Origin: Methanobacterium sp. PtaU1.Bin097
GTDB lineage: Archaea; Methanobacteriota; Methanobacteria; Methanobacteriales; Methanobacteriaceae
Reading direction: 5' to 3'
Assembly (NCBI GenBank): GCA_002067325.1
Contig: MVQY01000096.1
Coordinates: forward strand, 1-5,277
Length of the DNA stretch: 5,277 nucleotides
This document shows, in pieces, positions 1 to 5,277 of this stretch; position 1 is the first letter of the stretch; each line of letters opens with the position of its first letter. The translations under genes were made by a program, and so were the position numbers. Below the pieces are notes generated by a model. It saw nothing but the letters and a program-made list of their open reading frames with translations, searched no databases and was not told where the DNA came from.

Positions 1-1
1 T

Positions 2-30
2 AGTTATTTCACTTATAAACTCTAATAACT
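2..30 (-). terminator. Weak inverted repeat at the 3' end of valS
   Basis: AGTTATT (2-8) is perfectly complemented by AATAACT (24-30), touching the last base of the valS stop codon. With a 15-base loop and only A/T-rich pairs it would be a poor hairpin, and no T-run is visible before the window ends. A role in 3' end formation is speculative. Confidence 0.2.
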
Positions 31-2678
31 TATTTTATAATCTCAATTACCAGGTTGTCCCTGTGGATTATGTCCACCTTTTCCCCGGTGATACTGGTAA
101 TTTCTTTCCTTGTTTTTATATATTCTGGGGTGAGCTTTAAATCATTTACGCTGATTTCACCAACACTTTCGAGTTTCTCCGCGATCTCCTGGGGATCAGT
201 TGACTCTATGTACTTCAGGATCTGTGGTGCGTCCTTACGGAAATCCGGTCCTATCCTGTTCATCTGGGGGATGATCTCCACCACTTTTTCCATAATTTGT
301 GGTTGACCCTTAAGGACCTTCAAATCCTCGATCCTCATAGTCCCCTTTATATCATCTAGAAGATCAATTAAATGATGATAAGTCTCATCATCTTCAGTAT
401 AAATGGACGTACTTTTAAGCTGTATGTTAAGGGGCATTCCCGATGCAGATTTAAATCTTCTCATATCTCCTATAACATCAACTCCCAACTCTCCCACACC
501 TTCTGCAGAAAGGTCGATTAGATCACCACTGGCCACTGGCCACGAACTTAGATGGACACTTTCACCACCCCCATCGATATACTGGTTGATCTCCTCGGTA
601 AAATGGGGGACAAAGGGGGATAAAAGCTTCAAGGAAGTTGATATAACTGTTTTAAGGGTGTACTTAGCCGCTAACTGGGAATCTGACTCCTTTTCGGTGT
701 ATAAACGGTACTTAACCGCCTCGATATATTCATCACAGAAATCATTCCAGATAAAACTCTGGATGGAAGACTTGGCATGGGCGAAGTTATAACCCTCCAG
801 GGCATCTGTTACATCCTGGACCAGTCGGTTGAGTTTGGAGAGGATCCATTTATCCAGGGGATTTAAGTCGATTTCCTCTTCATCCACCTGGAAATCAGCG
901 ATATGTATGCTGATGAACCGGAAGGCATTCCAAAATTTCCTGAGAAACTTGTAGCTGTGTTTAACATCCTTCCAGGCGAAGGGAACATCTGATCCCGGGA
1001 CACTGTTAGCCGCCCATAAACGGAGGGCATCGGCACCGTACTTATCCAGGACTTCCTCTGGTGAGATCACGTTTCCCCGGGATTTACTCATCTTATGACC
1101 GTCATCTCCAAAGACCATACCGTTGACCACCACTTCACTGAAAGGTCCCTCCCCAGTGAGTGCTTTACACCTTAAGATGGTGTAGAAAGCCCAGGTCCTG
1201 ATGATGTCATGGCCCTGCTGCCTTAAACTGGAAGGATACAGTTTATGGAACTCTTCATCTGGCCAGCCAGCTATGACCATAGGGGTGATGGAGCTATCCA
1301 TCCAGGTATCCAGGACATCGGTCTCCCCGGTAAATTTGTCACTGCCGCATTCACACTTCTCTTTAGGACTATCCACAGTGGGGTCTATGGGTAAATCCTC
1401 GGGGTTAGGTAATTTGACTTTCCCGCATTCATCACAGACCCACACCGGTATAGGAGTGGCGAATATTCGCTGCCGGGAGATAACCCAGTCCCAGTCCATG
1501 GAACCCGTCCAGTTTATAAGCCTGGTTTTCATATGTTCTGGAGCCCATTCCATATGGTTAGCCGTGTCTTCGATCATATCGGTTAACTGGTTCACCGCCA
1601 CAAACCACTGGTGCTTGACCAGTATCTCGATGGGTGTTTTACACCTCCAGCAGACACCCACATTCTGGTCCACCTTCTCCTGCTTGGTGAGATCACCCTG
1701 GGATTTCAAATCGGCGATGATACTTTCCTTACATTCTCCAATGGTACAGCCTGCATAATCACCAGCCACCTCCCTCATAACACCCTTCTCATCGATGGCC
1801 TCTATAACATCTAAGCCGTAACGGTTCACCCAGGAAACATCGGTTTTATCACCGAAGGTACAGATCATAACTGCACCGGTACCGAATTCCGGGTCCACAT
1901 CCTCATCGGTTATAACCTTCACTTTACGGCCGTAGATAGGCACTTCCACGAATTTCCCAGCTAAGTCCTGGTACCTCTCATCATCGGGGTGGACGGTAAC
2001 CGCCACACAGGCGGAGAGTAATTCCGGCCGGGTGGTGGCTATGGGAACTTTACCTTCACCATCCACCTGGGGAAACTCCAGGTAGTTTAGGAAGGTTTCA
2101 TTTTCCTGGTACTCCACCTCGGCAAAGGCGATGGCCGTCTCGCAACGGGGACACCAGTTCACCGGGTGAACGGCCTGGTAGATCAGGCCCTGATCATACA
2201 TTTTTAAGAATGATAACTGGGTTTTACTCTTGTACTCGTCGGTCATGGTCACGAATTCCCGTGACCAGTCCTGGCTGAAGCCCAAGGATAGCATCTGGGC
2301 TTTCATCATCTGTATGTTTCCCTGGGTGAGGTCGATGCACATCCTCCGGAATTCCTCCCGGGGAACGTCGTTCTTTTTGATTGAGTGGGTTTCCTCCACT
2401 TTAACTTCGGTGGGGAGGCCGTGGCAATCCCATCCCTGAGGGAACATGACATCGAAGCCCTGCATCCTCTTATACCTGGCGATGAGGTCCATGTAGAGCC
2501 AGTTCAAGACATGACCCATGTGGATGCTGCCGGTGGGATATGGTGGTGGTGTGTCGATTATGTAGTTGGGCTTGGTTCCTTCACCGGTGAATCTGTATAA
2601 ATTGCTCTTCTGCCACCTGTCCTGCCATTCTGTTTCTTTTTTATGATCGTAATCTTTGGGGATGTCCTTGGTTGCCAT
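30..2678 (-). CDS. valS: Valyl-tRNA synthetase (class Ia aminoacyl-tRNA synthetase)
   Basis: Cytoplasmic enzyme that activates valine with ATP and charges tRNA-Val. The 882-residue frame is intact. The Rossmann catalytic core carries the HIGH-type signature as HMGH (residues 53-56) after a PPPYPTG stretch, and the KMSKS loop is perfect (529-533). The inserted CP1 editing domain, which hydrolyses mischarged Thr-tRNA in this family, spans roughly 205-345 and has the ATTRPE motif (214-219). Cysteine pairs at 176/179, 343/346, 415/418 and 442/444 look like zinc-binding knuckles. TDVLDTWMDSS (453-463) is typical of ValRS. The anticodon-binding helical domain begins near 605, and no long bacterial-type C-terminal coiled coil is evident. 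The ATG start is supported by GGGAG seven bases upstream. No gene shares its strand in the window, so it appears monocistronic here. Base composition is clearly richer in G+C than the flanking spacers. IleRS and LeuRS are related alternatives, but the motifs fit ValRS best. Confidence 0.97.
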   Translation of the reverse strand: MATKDIPKDYDHKKETEWQDRWQKSNLYRFTGEGTKPNYIIDTPPPYPTGSIHMGHVLNWLYMDLIARYKRMQGFDVMFPQGWDCHGLPTEVKVEETHSIKKNDVPREEFRRMCIDLTQGNIQMMKAQMLSLGFSQDWSREFVTMTDEYKSKTQLSFLKMYDQGLIYQAVHPVNWCPRCETAIAFAEVEYQENETFLNYLEFPQVDGEGKVPIATTRPELLSACVAVTVHPDDERYQDLAGKFVEVPIYGRKVKVITDEDVDPEFGTGAVMICTFGDKTDVSWVNRYGLDVIEAIDEKGVMREVAGDYAGCTIGECKESIIADLKSQGDLTKQEKVDQNVGVCWRCKTPIEILVKHQWFVAVNQLTDMIEDTANHMEWAPEHMKTRLINWTGSMDWDWVISRQRIFATPIPVWVCDECGKVKLPNPEDLPIDPTVDSPKEKCECGSDKFTGETDVLDTWMDSSITPMVIAGWPDEEFHKLYPSSLRQQGHDIIRTWAFYTILRCKALTGEGPFSEVVVNGMVFGDDGHKMSKSRGNVISPEEVLDKYGADALRLWAANSVPGSDVPFAWKDVKHSYKFLRKFWNAFRFISIHIADFQVDEEEIDLNPLDKWILSKLNRLVQDVTDALEGYNFAHAKSSIQSFIWNDFCDEYIEAVKYRLYTEKESDSQLAAKYTLKTVISTSLKLLSPFVPHFTEEINQYIDGGGESVHLSSWPVASGDLIDLSAEGVGELGVDVIGDMRRFKSASGMPLNIQLKSTSIYTEDDETYHHLIDLLDDIKGTMRIEDLKVLKGQPQIMEKVVEIIPQMNRIGPDFRKDAPQILKYIESTDPQEIAEKLESVGEISVNDLKLTPEYIKTRKEITSITGEKVDIIHRDNLVIEIIK

Positions 2679-2685
2679 CTAAATT

Positions 2686-2728
2686 CTCCCTATTATTATA
2701 AAACAATAAATTTTCAGCTTAGTATAAA
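2686..2728 (-). promoter_or_regulatory. Promoter and ribosome binding site of valS
   Basis: Read on the minus strand, GGGAG (2690-2686) precedes the valS ATG by seven bases and is a good Shine-Dalgarno sequence. Further upstream, TTTATACTA (2728-2720) resembles an archaeal TATA box, with a purine-rich stretch (GATGAGA) in the BRE position. A start site about 25 bases downstream would give a leader of only about 20 nt, so there is little room for a leader riboswitch. The start site is inferred from spacing, not seen. Confidence 0.5.
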
Positions 2729-2780
2729 TCTCATCCATCTGATATTATTGTTCTCATCAGATAATTATCTTATGAGATTT
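2726..2780. repeat. Nested inverted repeats overlapping the valS promoter region
   Basis: AAATCTCAT (2726-2734) is perfectly complemented by ATGAGATTT (2772-2780). Inside this pair, ATCTGAT (2737-2743) is complemented by ATCAGAT (2756-2762). AGATAATTATCT (2759-2770) is itself a 12-base palindrome. The outer left arm overlaps the proposed BRE/TATA of valS, so a protein bound to this dyad could control valS. If transcription starts near 2698 these repeats are not in the mRNA, which favours a DNA operator over an RNA switch. A+T-richness makes chance palindromes likelier, so function is inference. Confidence 0.4.
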
Positions 2781-2831
2781 TAAAGTTCAAAGCTTCATCT
2801 ATTTGATTTTATCTTTGATCTGAAAGTAATA

Positions 2832-2853
2832 CTATGACTTCTGTAAGTCATAG
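2832..2853 (+). repeat. Left-end subterminal hairpin of the IS element
   Basis: CTATGACTT pairs perfectly with AAGTCATAG around a CTGT loop: nine base pairs, four-base loop. An outer CTGAAA/TTTCAG pair (2820-2825 and 2859-2864) could extend it across an internal loop. It starts 12 bases after TTGAT (2815-2819). Its layout matches the right-end hairpin (4222-4243): arms of nine starting CT and ending ACTT or CTT, four-base loop, and 13 of 22 aligned positions identical. Left and right hairpins are commonly alike in IS200/IS605 elements because the same Y1 transposase reads both. An intergenic terminator is the alternative, but no T-run follows on either strand. Confidence 0.55.
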
Positions 2854-2939
2854 ATGAATTTCAGTATGGAACTAGTATAAGTTTTTTCTTTTATTACTTT
2901 CCATTTGCTCTTGGTTAAATTATTCTTAGTTGTTTTTCA

Positions 2940-2995
2940 TTAATTTAATTTAACATTGGAAGAGGTAATTGAATTAAGGTATTCAATTAAATTAA
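2940..2995 (+). repeat. Nested inverted repeats upstream of tnpB
   Basis: TTAATTTAATT (2940-2950) is perfectly complemented by AATTAAATTAA (2985-2995). Within it, TAATTGAAT (2966-2974) and ATTCAATTA (2981-2989) form a nine-pair stem with a six-base loop. The structure ends about 35 bases before the tnpB start and could lie in its leader. It is an alternative candidate for the left-end hairpin, preceded by TTTAA (2949-2953), but unlike the 2832-2853 hairpin it does not resemble the right end. Nearly all A and T, so part of the symmetry may be compositional. Confidence 0.4.
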
Positions 2996-3014
2996 AGAAA
3001 ATGTTAATTTGAAT

Positions 3015-3019
3015 GGTGA
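3015..3019 (+). promoter_or_regulatory. Ribosome binding site that selects the tnpB start
   Basis: GGTGA lies ten bases before the ATG at 3030. It favours that ATG over the in-frame TTG at 3009, which would put this site inside the gene. The protein then starts MKFVTKSFKVRVYP, the usual position for TnpB, whose N terminus begins just before the K-x-R-x-Y-P segment. Confidence 0.6.
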
Positions 3020-3029
3020 AAGAAAAGAA

Positions 3030-4203
3030 ATGAAATTCGTGACAAAATCTTTTAAAGTTAGGGTTTATCCTAATCTGTCTTTGCAGGACGCATTTTGGGA
3101 TAATTTTGGGTATAATCGGTTCGTATTCAATGAGTTACTTGGCTATAATAAGCTTATTTATGGATGTGTGGTTAATAATCCAGTGATTAATCCTTATAAT
3201 TTTAGGCCACGGATTAGTCGGACAGCTACCAATAATTGGTTGAAGGCATTTAAAGAAATGTTTCTTTTTTAAGGGATGGTGAAAGTACAAGTCTGCAGTC
3301 TACTTGTGATATCTACAACAATAGTTTTAAACGGTTTTTCAGTAAACAGAACGGTTATATAAAATTTAAGAGTAGGAAAAACCCAGTACAATCTATCAGA
3401 TTGAAAAATAATAACAATAGCATACGATTTGAAGGTAATAAATTAAGATTAAATAAATTTGGATTTGTAAAGTATCGGGATAAACGTATAATCAAAGGAA
3501 ATATTCTTTCTGCTACTGTTAAATTCGAAAATGGTAGATGGTATGCAGTATTAAACTGTAAAAATGTACCAATCATACCATTACCACGAACAGGACATAG
3601 TGTTGGTATTGATTTGGGATTATCTTCTTTAATGGTTTTTAGTGATGGTGAGAAGAGAGAGCCAATCTCTCGCTTAACTAAAATAGAGAAGAAGATAGCT
3701 AGATTAAACAAAAGCTTGTCAAGGAAAGAGAAAAATTCAGAAAACTTCAAAAAGAATGTTAAAAAGCTAAATAAACTGTATGCTAGGATTGTTGATACGA
3801 AATGATGAATATCAGAAGTTGTCCACGGAGATTGTGGAGCGTTTTGATTTCATTGGCATGGAAAAACTGCAACCTAAAAATATGATTAAAAATAAGAGGT
3901 TAAGCCACAGCATCAGTCAAATTTCATGGTCAAAAATTGTAGACATGATTAAATACAAAGCAGACTGGTACGATAAATTAGTTATACAAGTAGACCGGTT
4001 TTTCCCGTCTTCCAAGCTTTGTAATAACTGTGGCTATAAACATGAAGACTTAACTTTGGATATTCGCAGCTGGAACCTGTCCCGAATGCGGTCAAGTCCA
4101 TGACCGCGATATCAACGCCGCTGTAAACATTCTAAAAGAAGCCAATAGAATCTGTACCCCAGGGACTACGGGAATCAAAGCTTGCGCAACTATGGCTCGC
4201 TAG
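3030..4203 (+). pseudogene. tnpB: TnpB RNA-guided nuclease, broken by three frameshifts
   Basis: TnpB is the omega-RNA-guided DNA nuclease of IS200/IS605 elements and an ancestor of Cas12. Four pieces read in order give about 390 residues, close to the usual 370-410. Piece 1 (3030-3272) is the N-terminal domain, ending in TAA. Piece 2 (about 3272-3799) resumes as RDGESTSLQ, carries the GYIKFKSRKNP segment and RuvC-I GIDLGL (Asp codon 3611). Piece 3 (about 3801-4073) has RuvC-II GMEKL (Glu codon 3861), the DRFFPSSK motif and the first zinc knuckle CNNC (4020-4031). Piece 4 (about 4075-4203) has the second knuckle CPEC (4078-4089) and RuvC-III HDRDINAA (4099-4122). In the repaired protein the acidic residues fall near 194, 277 and 359, close to D191, E278 and D361 of ISDra2 TnpB. 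The lesions are at the T-run 3265-3270 (net -1), near 3797-3801 (net +1, probably two bases lost) and one extra A at 4074/4075. Low G+C contrasts with both host genes. Sequencing indels are an alternative to true decay. Confidence 0.92.
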
Positions 4204-4267
4204 AGCCATCTAAACAAGAATCTCCAACTTCCACATGTCGGAGAAGTTCAAATAGGTTGTTTAATTA
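4110..4267 (+). ncRNA. Candidate omega RNA (reRNA) of the TnpB element, with guide
   Basis: In TnpB elements the guide RNA is made from the 3' end of tnpB through the right end and finishes with a guide of about 16 nt copied from the flanking DNA. Here the region holds a perfect seven-pair stem, ATGGCTC (4192-4198) with GAGCCAT (4203-4209), whose four-base loop GCTA contains the first two bases of the tnpB stop codon TAG. It also holds a short TTGCGCAA palindrome (4182-4189), C- and G-runs (4157-4172) that could form a pseudoknot, and the right-end hairpin. The guide would start at 4252 with ATAGGTTGTT. The 5' boundary and the transcription are inferred by analogy; only the stem-loops are seen. 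Confidence 0.5.
4218..4251 (+). repeat. Right-end hairpin and cleavage site of the IS element
   Basis: GAAT (4218-4221) is followed by an imperfect hairpin: CTCCAACTT (4222-4230) against ATGTCGGAG (4235-4243), seven of nine pairs, loop CCAC. AAG and TTCAA (4247-4251) follow. This order of guide tetranucleotide, hairpin and TCAA is that of an IS608-type right end. A competing fold pairs AACTTC (4226-4231) with GAAGTT (4243-4248). The mismatches in the stem suit a decaying element. Confidence 0.6.
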
Positions 4268-4309
4268 TTATGAAACATTCTTTTTTGTCTACTTAACACA
4301 TTACCAATT

Positions 4310-4435
4310 ATGGAATATTTATCAGGAACACCCAACAAAACAAAGAAATTAAAGAAAGCCGTGCTTAAAATCGTGGGTATGGAATTTATAATAATAACAT
4401 TGGTTATGATTTTAAAAATTATTTTTTTTAGATAA
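4310..4435 (+). other. Doubtful small ORF, 41 codons, possible single-membrane-segment peptide
   Basis: From ATG 4310 to TAA 4433-4435 the frame encodes a lysine-rich N-terminal half (residues 9-20) and a hydrophobic C-terminal half (about 24-40, ending KIIFFR) that could span a membrane. There is no ribosome binding site upstream and no recognised family. In A+T-rich DNA a hydrophobic tail arises easily by chance from Phe, Ile and Leu codons, so I do not call it a gene; it is recorded because nothing else explains this stretch. Confidence 0.15.
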
Positions 4436-4639
4436 TGAAGTGAACAAAGATAGATACAAGAACCATAGTAATATATAATTTCTACTAAAAATTGAGTAAG
4501 GGGAGCTAGATTACAATTTTATACTTTGGTTGACTTGAAAGAAAAAATGGGCGGTAAACCTTAAAATGTAATAATACTTTCTATATAAAAGCATGATAAA
4601 AATGGGGATTAAGTAGACTTTCTAAACCTTTATTTAAAT

Positions 4640-4750
4640 TATATAAAATACAAATAGCTTAATAGAATGAGAAATATTTTAGCTAAAGAAATATTTTTAA
4701 TTTAAAGATAAGTCCTACTAAAATTTCTTACGAAAAAAAAATGTTATACA
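4640..4750 (+). promoter_or_regulatory. Candidate promoter elements for the downstream membrane-protein gene
   Basis: Two plus-strand candidates precede the gene at 4762. TTATATAAAA (4640-4649) is the better TATA box and would give a leader of about 90 nt. CGAAAAAAAAATGTTATACA (4731-4750) has a BRE-like CGAAA followed by a TATA-like TTATAC, but it sits so close that transcription would begin at or just after the ATG. No clear Shine-Dalgarno sequence precedes the ATG, and an in-frame TAG lies directly before it (4759-4761). Confidence 0.3.
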
Positions 4751-4761
4751 CGGTTTTATAG

Positions 4762-5127
4762 ATGGAGTTACTATGGTTTTACATCGCAGTGATCCTGGCC
4801 ATCAGCGATGAAGTACACAGTTTAATCTTATGGAGGGTCTTCGCTGACTTCTACATTCTACTGGCCGGGATACTCAAGGAAATACTGGGAACCAACCTGG
4901 CCCTCTGGATAGCCCATGAAGGATTGGAAGCAGTTTTCCACTGCATAGTGCTTTCACTGCTGTTCTTATCGTTAGAGTTAGGTATCCTCGCTGCGGTGGT
5001 CCACTTCACGGTGGACTTCTTCCATGAACTCTTTGGACTGCAGACCACCTGGCTGCAGCACCGGGCCCTCCACTTCGTGGTGGAATCATTCTTCTTCATG
5101 GGACTCTTTGCACTCATTGGATTATGA
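4762..5127 (+). CDS. Small polytopic membrane protein rich in His and acidic residues, function unknown
   Basis: A 121-residue protein; I do not recognise the family. Hydrophobic segments at about 3-15, 22-42, 57-80 and 101-120 suggest three to four membrane helices. Charged and histidine residues sit at helix ends or inside: D16-E17-V-H19, H52-E53 with E56 and H60, E72, H81-x3-D85-x2-H88-E89, and H100-x3-H104-x3-E108. Such spacing of His, Asp and Glu along helices is typical of membrane metal sites, so metal binding, transport or a membrane hydrolase is possible; this is inference only. Codon use and G+C resemble valS rather than the A+T-rich spacer, which supports a real host gene. The ATG at 4762 keeps the first helix whole; a GTG at 4789 is the only plausible later start. 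No neighbour shares its operon within the window. Confidence 0.75.
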   Translation: MELLWFYIAVILAISDEVHSLILWRVFADFYILLAGILKEILGTNLALWIAHEGLEAVFHCIVLSLLFLSLELGILAAVVHFTVDFFHELFGLQTTWLQHRALHFVVESFFFMGLFALIGL

Positions 5128-5171
5128 AGAGTGCCCAGTTCACCTCCATTTAATAAAATATCAGTTCATTG

Positions 5172-5206
5172 TTTTAATTCATTTCTGAAACAGTATTTTA
5201 ATTCAT
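5172..5206 (+). repeat. Direct repeat pair TTTTAATTCAT downstream of the membrane-protein gene
   Basis: TTTTAATTCAT occurs at 5172-5182 and again at 5196-5206, a period of 24 bases. Each is followed four bases later by a GAAA-containing stretch. It could be a binding site for a regulator of the next gene or a chance A+T-rich duplication. Confidence 0.35.
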
Positions 5207-5246
5207 CACAGAAAAGGAAAATTTTTATTTAAAAAATCATAGAAGA

Positions 5247-5276
5247 ATAGGATAGGAAAATTCAGATAGGATAGGA
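5247..5276 (+). repeat. Direct repeats of ATAGGATAGGA at the window edge
   Basis: ATAGGATAGGA occurs at 5247-5257 and 5266-5276, a period of 19 bases, and each copy is itself a double ATAGG. The tract runs to the last base, so more copies may follow. The GGA-rich bases could serve as a ribosome binding site for a gene just outside the window. Confidence 0.4.
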
Positions 5277-5277
5277 G

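Larger units (their letters stand above)
2820..4251 (+). mobile_element. Degenerate tnpB-only IS200/IS605-family element (IS1341-like)
   Basis: The element consists of a subterminal left-end hairpin, a broken tnpB, and a right-end hairpin. The proposed left boundary follows TTGAT (2815-2819), the left cleavage site/TAM known for ISDra2. The proposed right boundary follows TTCAA (4247-4251); IS608 is known to use TCAA at its right cleavage site. GAAT at 4218-4221, immediately 5' of the right hairpin, matches the IS608 right guide tetranucleotide as I recall it. No Y1 transposase (tnpA) is encoded, so movement would have needed one in trans. As usual for this family there are no terminal inverted repeats and no visible target duplication. 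The total of about 1.4 kb suits a tnpB-only element. The presence of the element is secure; the exact ends are inferred and the left end is less certain than the right. Confidence 0.7.
4252..4761. other. A+T-rich intergenic region without a convincing gene
   Basis: About 510 bp between the IS right end and the membrane-protein gene. It is strongly A+T-rich and stop-laden in all frames. I see no RNA gene, no CRISPR-like array and no recognisable gene remnant. It contains one doubtful 41-codon ORF (4310-4435), TATA-like sequences on the plus strand (4581-4590, 4640-4649, 4743-4750), and two copies of CTACTAAAA (4482-4490 and 4715-4723). Confidence 0.6.

Noticed and set aside
1201..1758. Plus-strand open frames within 55-2600, the longest here
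   Set aside because: They lie wholly antisense to the well-supported valS and show no family features; shadows of its codon use.
2679..2819. A valS leader riboswitch or T-box
   Set aside because: The TATA box at 2720-2728 implies a leader of about 20 nt, and T-boxes are bacterial; the repeats fit a DNA operator better.
3009..3029. TTG at 3009 as the tnpB start
   Set aside because: It has no ribosome site, and it would bury the GGTGA that fits the ATG at 3030.
3355..3750. Minus-strand open frame opposite tnpB
   Set aside because: It mirrors the lysine-rich RuvC-containing part of tnpB as a Phe/Leu/Ile-rich protein; no ribosome site or motif, while the plus strand is clearly TnpB.
4252..4761. 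A Y1 transposase (tnpA) or other IS remnant near the right end
   Set aside because: No HUH motif or downstream catalytic Tyr context could be read in any frame; the stretch is stop-rich A+T DNA.
4851..5117. Minus-strand 88-codon open frame opposite the membrane-protein gene
   Set aside because: Its composition is rich in Ser, Lys and Trp with no pattern; the plus-strand frame has coherent membrane segments and a better start.
5172..5277. Start of a CRISPR array
   Set aside because: The repeats are 11 bases with periods of 24 and 19, too short and too close for CRISPR repeats and spacers.

Overview
The window looks like a piece of a methanogenic archaeon, most likely of the Methanobacterium lineage. 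This is inferred from the archaeal-type valyl-tRNA synthetase, archaeal TATA-like promoter sequences, GGTGA/GGGAG ribosome binding sites and very A+T-rich intergenic DNA beside G+C-richer housekeeping genes. The genus is inference; no database search was possible.

Layout. (1) 30-2678, minus strand: a complete valS, with its short leader, TATA box and a cluster of inverted repeats just upstream (2679-2819). (2) About 2820-4251, plus strand: a degenerate IS200/IS605-family element of the tnpB-only (IS1341-like) kind. Its tnpB (3030-4203) is almost full length, but three small indels break it into four reading-frame pieces. All three RuvC acidic residues and both zinc-ribbon CxxC pairs are still encoded. 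The left-end hairpin (2832-2853), preceded by TTGAT, and the right-end hairpin (4222-4243), followed by TTCAA, share arm and loop layout. This lets both boundaries be proposed from sequence alone. A perfect stem-loop with the tnpB stop codon at its loop/stem edge lies where the omega RNA (reRNA) scaffold is expected. (3) 4252-4761: about 510 bp of A+T-rich DNA with no convincing gene, one doubtful 41-codon ORF and candidate TATA boxes. (4) 4762-5127, plus strand: a small, histidine- and acid-rich integral membrane protein of unknown function. (5) 5128-5277: short A+T-rich spacer with two sets of direct repeats, running off the window.

The two host genes show no functional link. The tnpB element appears to have inserted in the intergenic region upstream of valS, leaving about 140 bp of native upstream DNA. 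The most interesting content is this RNA-guided-nuclease locus: the protein frame is broken, but the RNA scaffold, the ends and a readable guide sequence (from 4252) remain visible. TnpB systems are known, so this is a well-delimited example rather than a new system.
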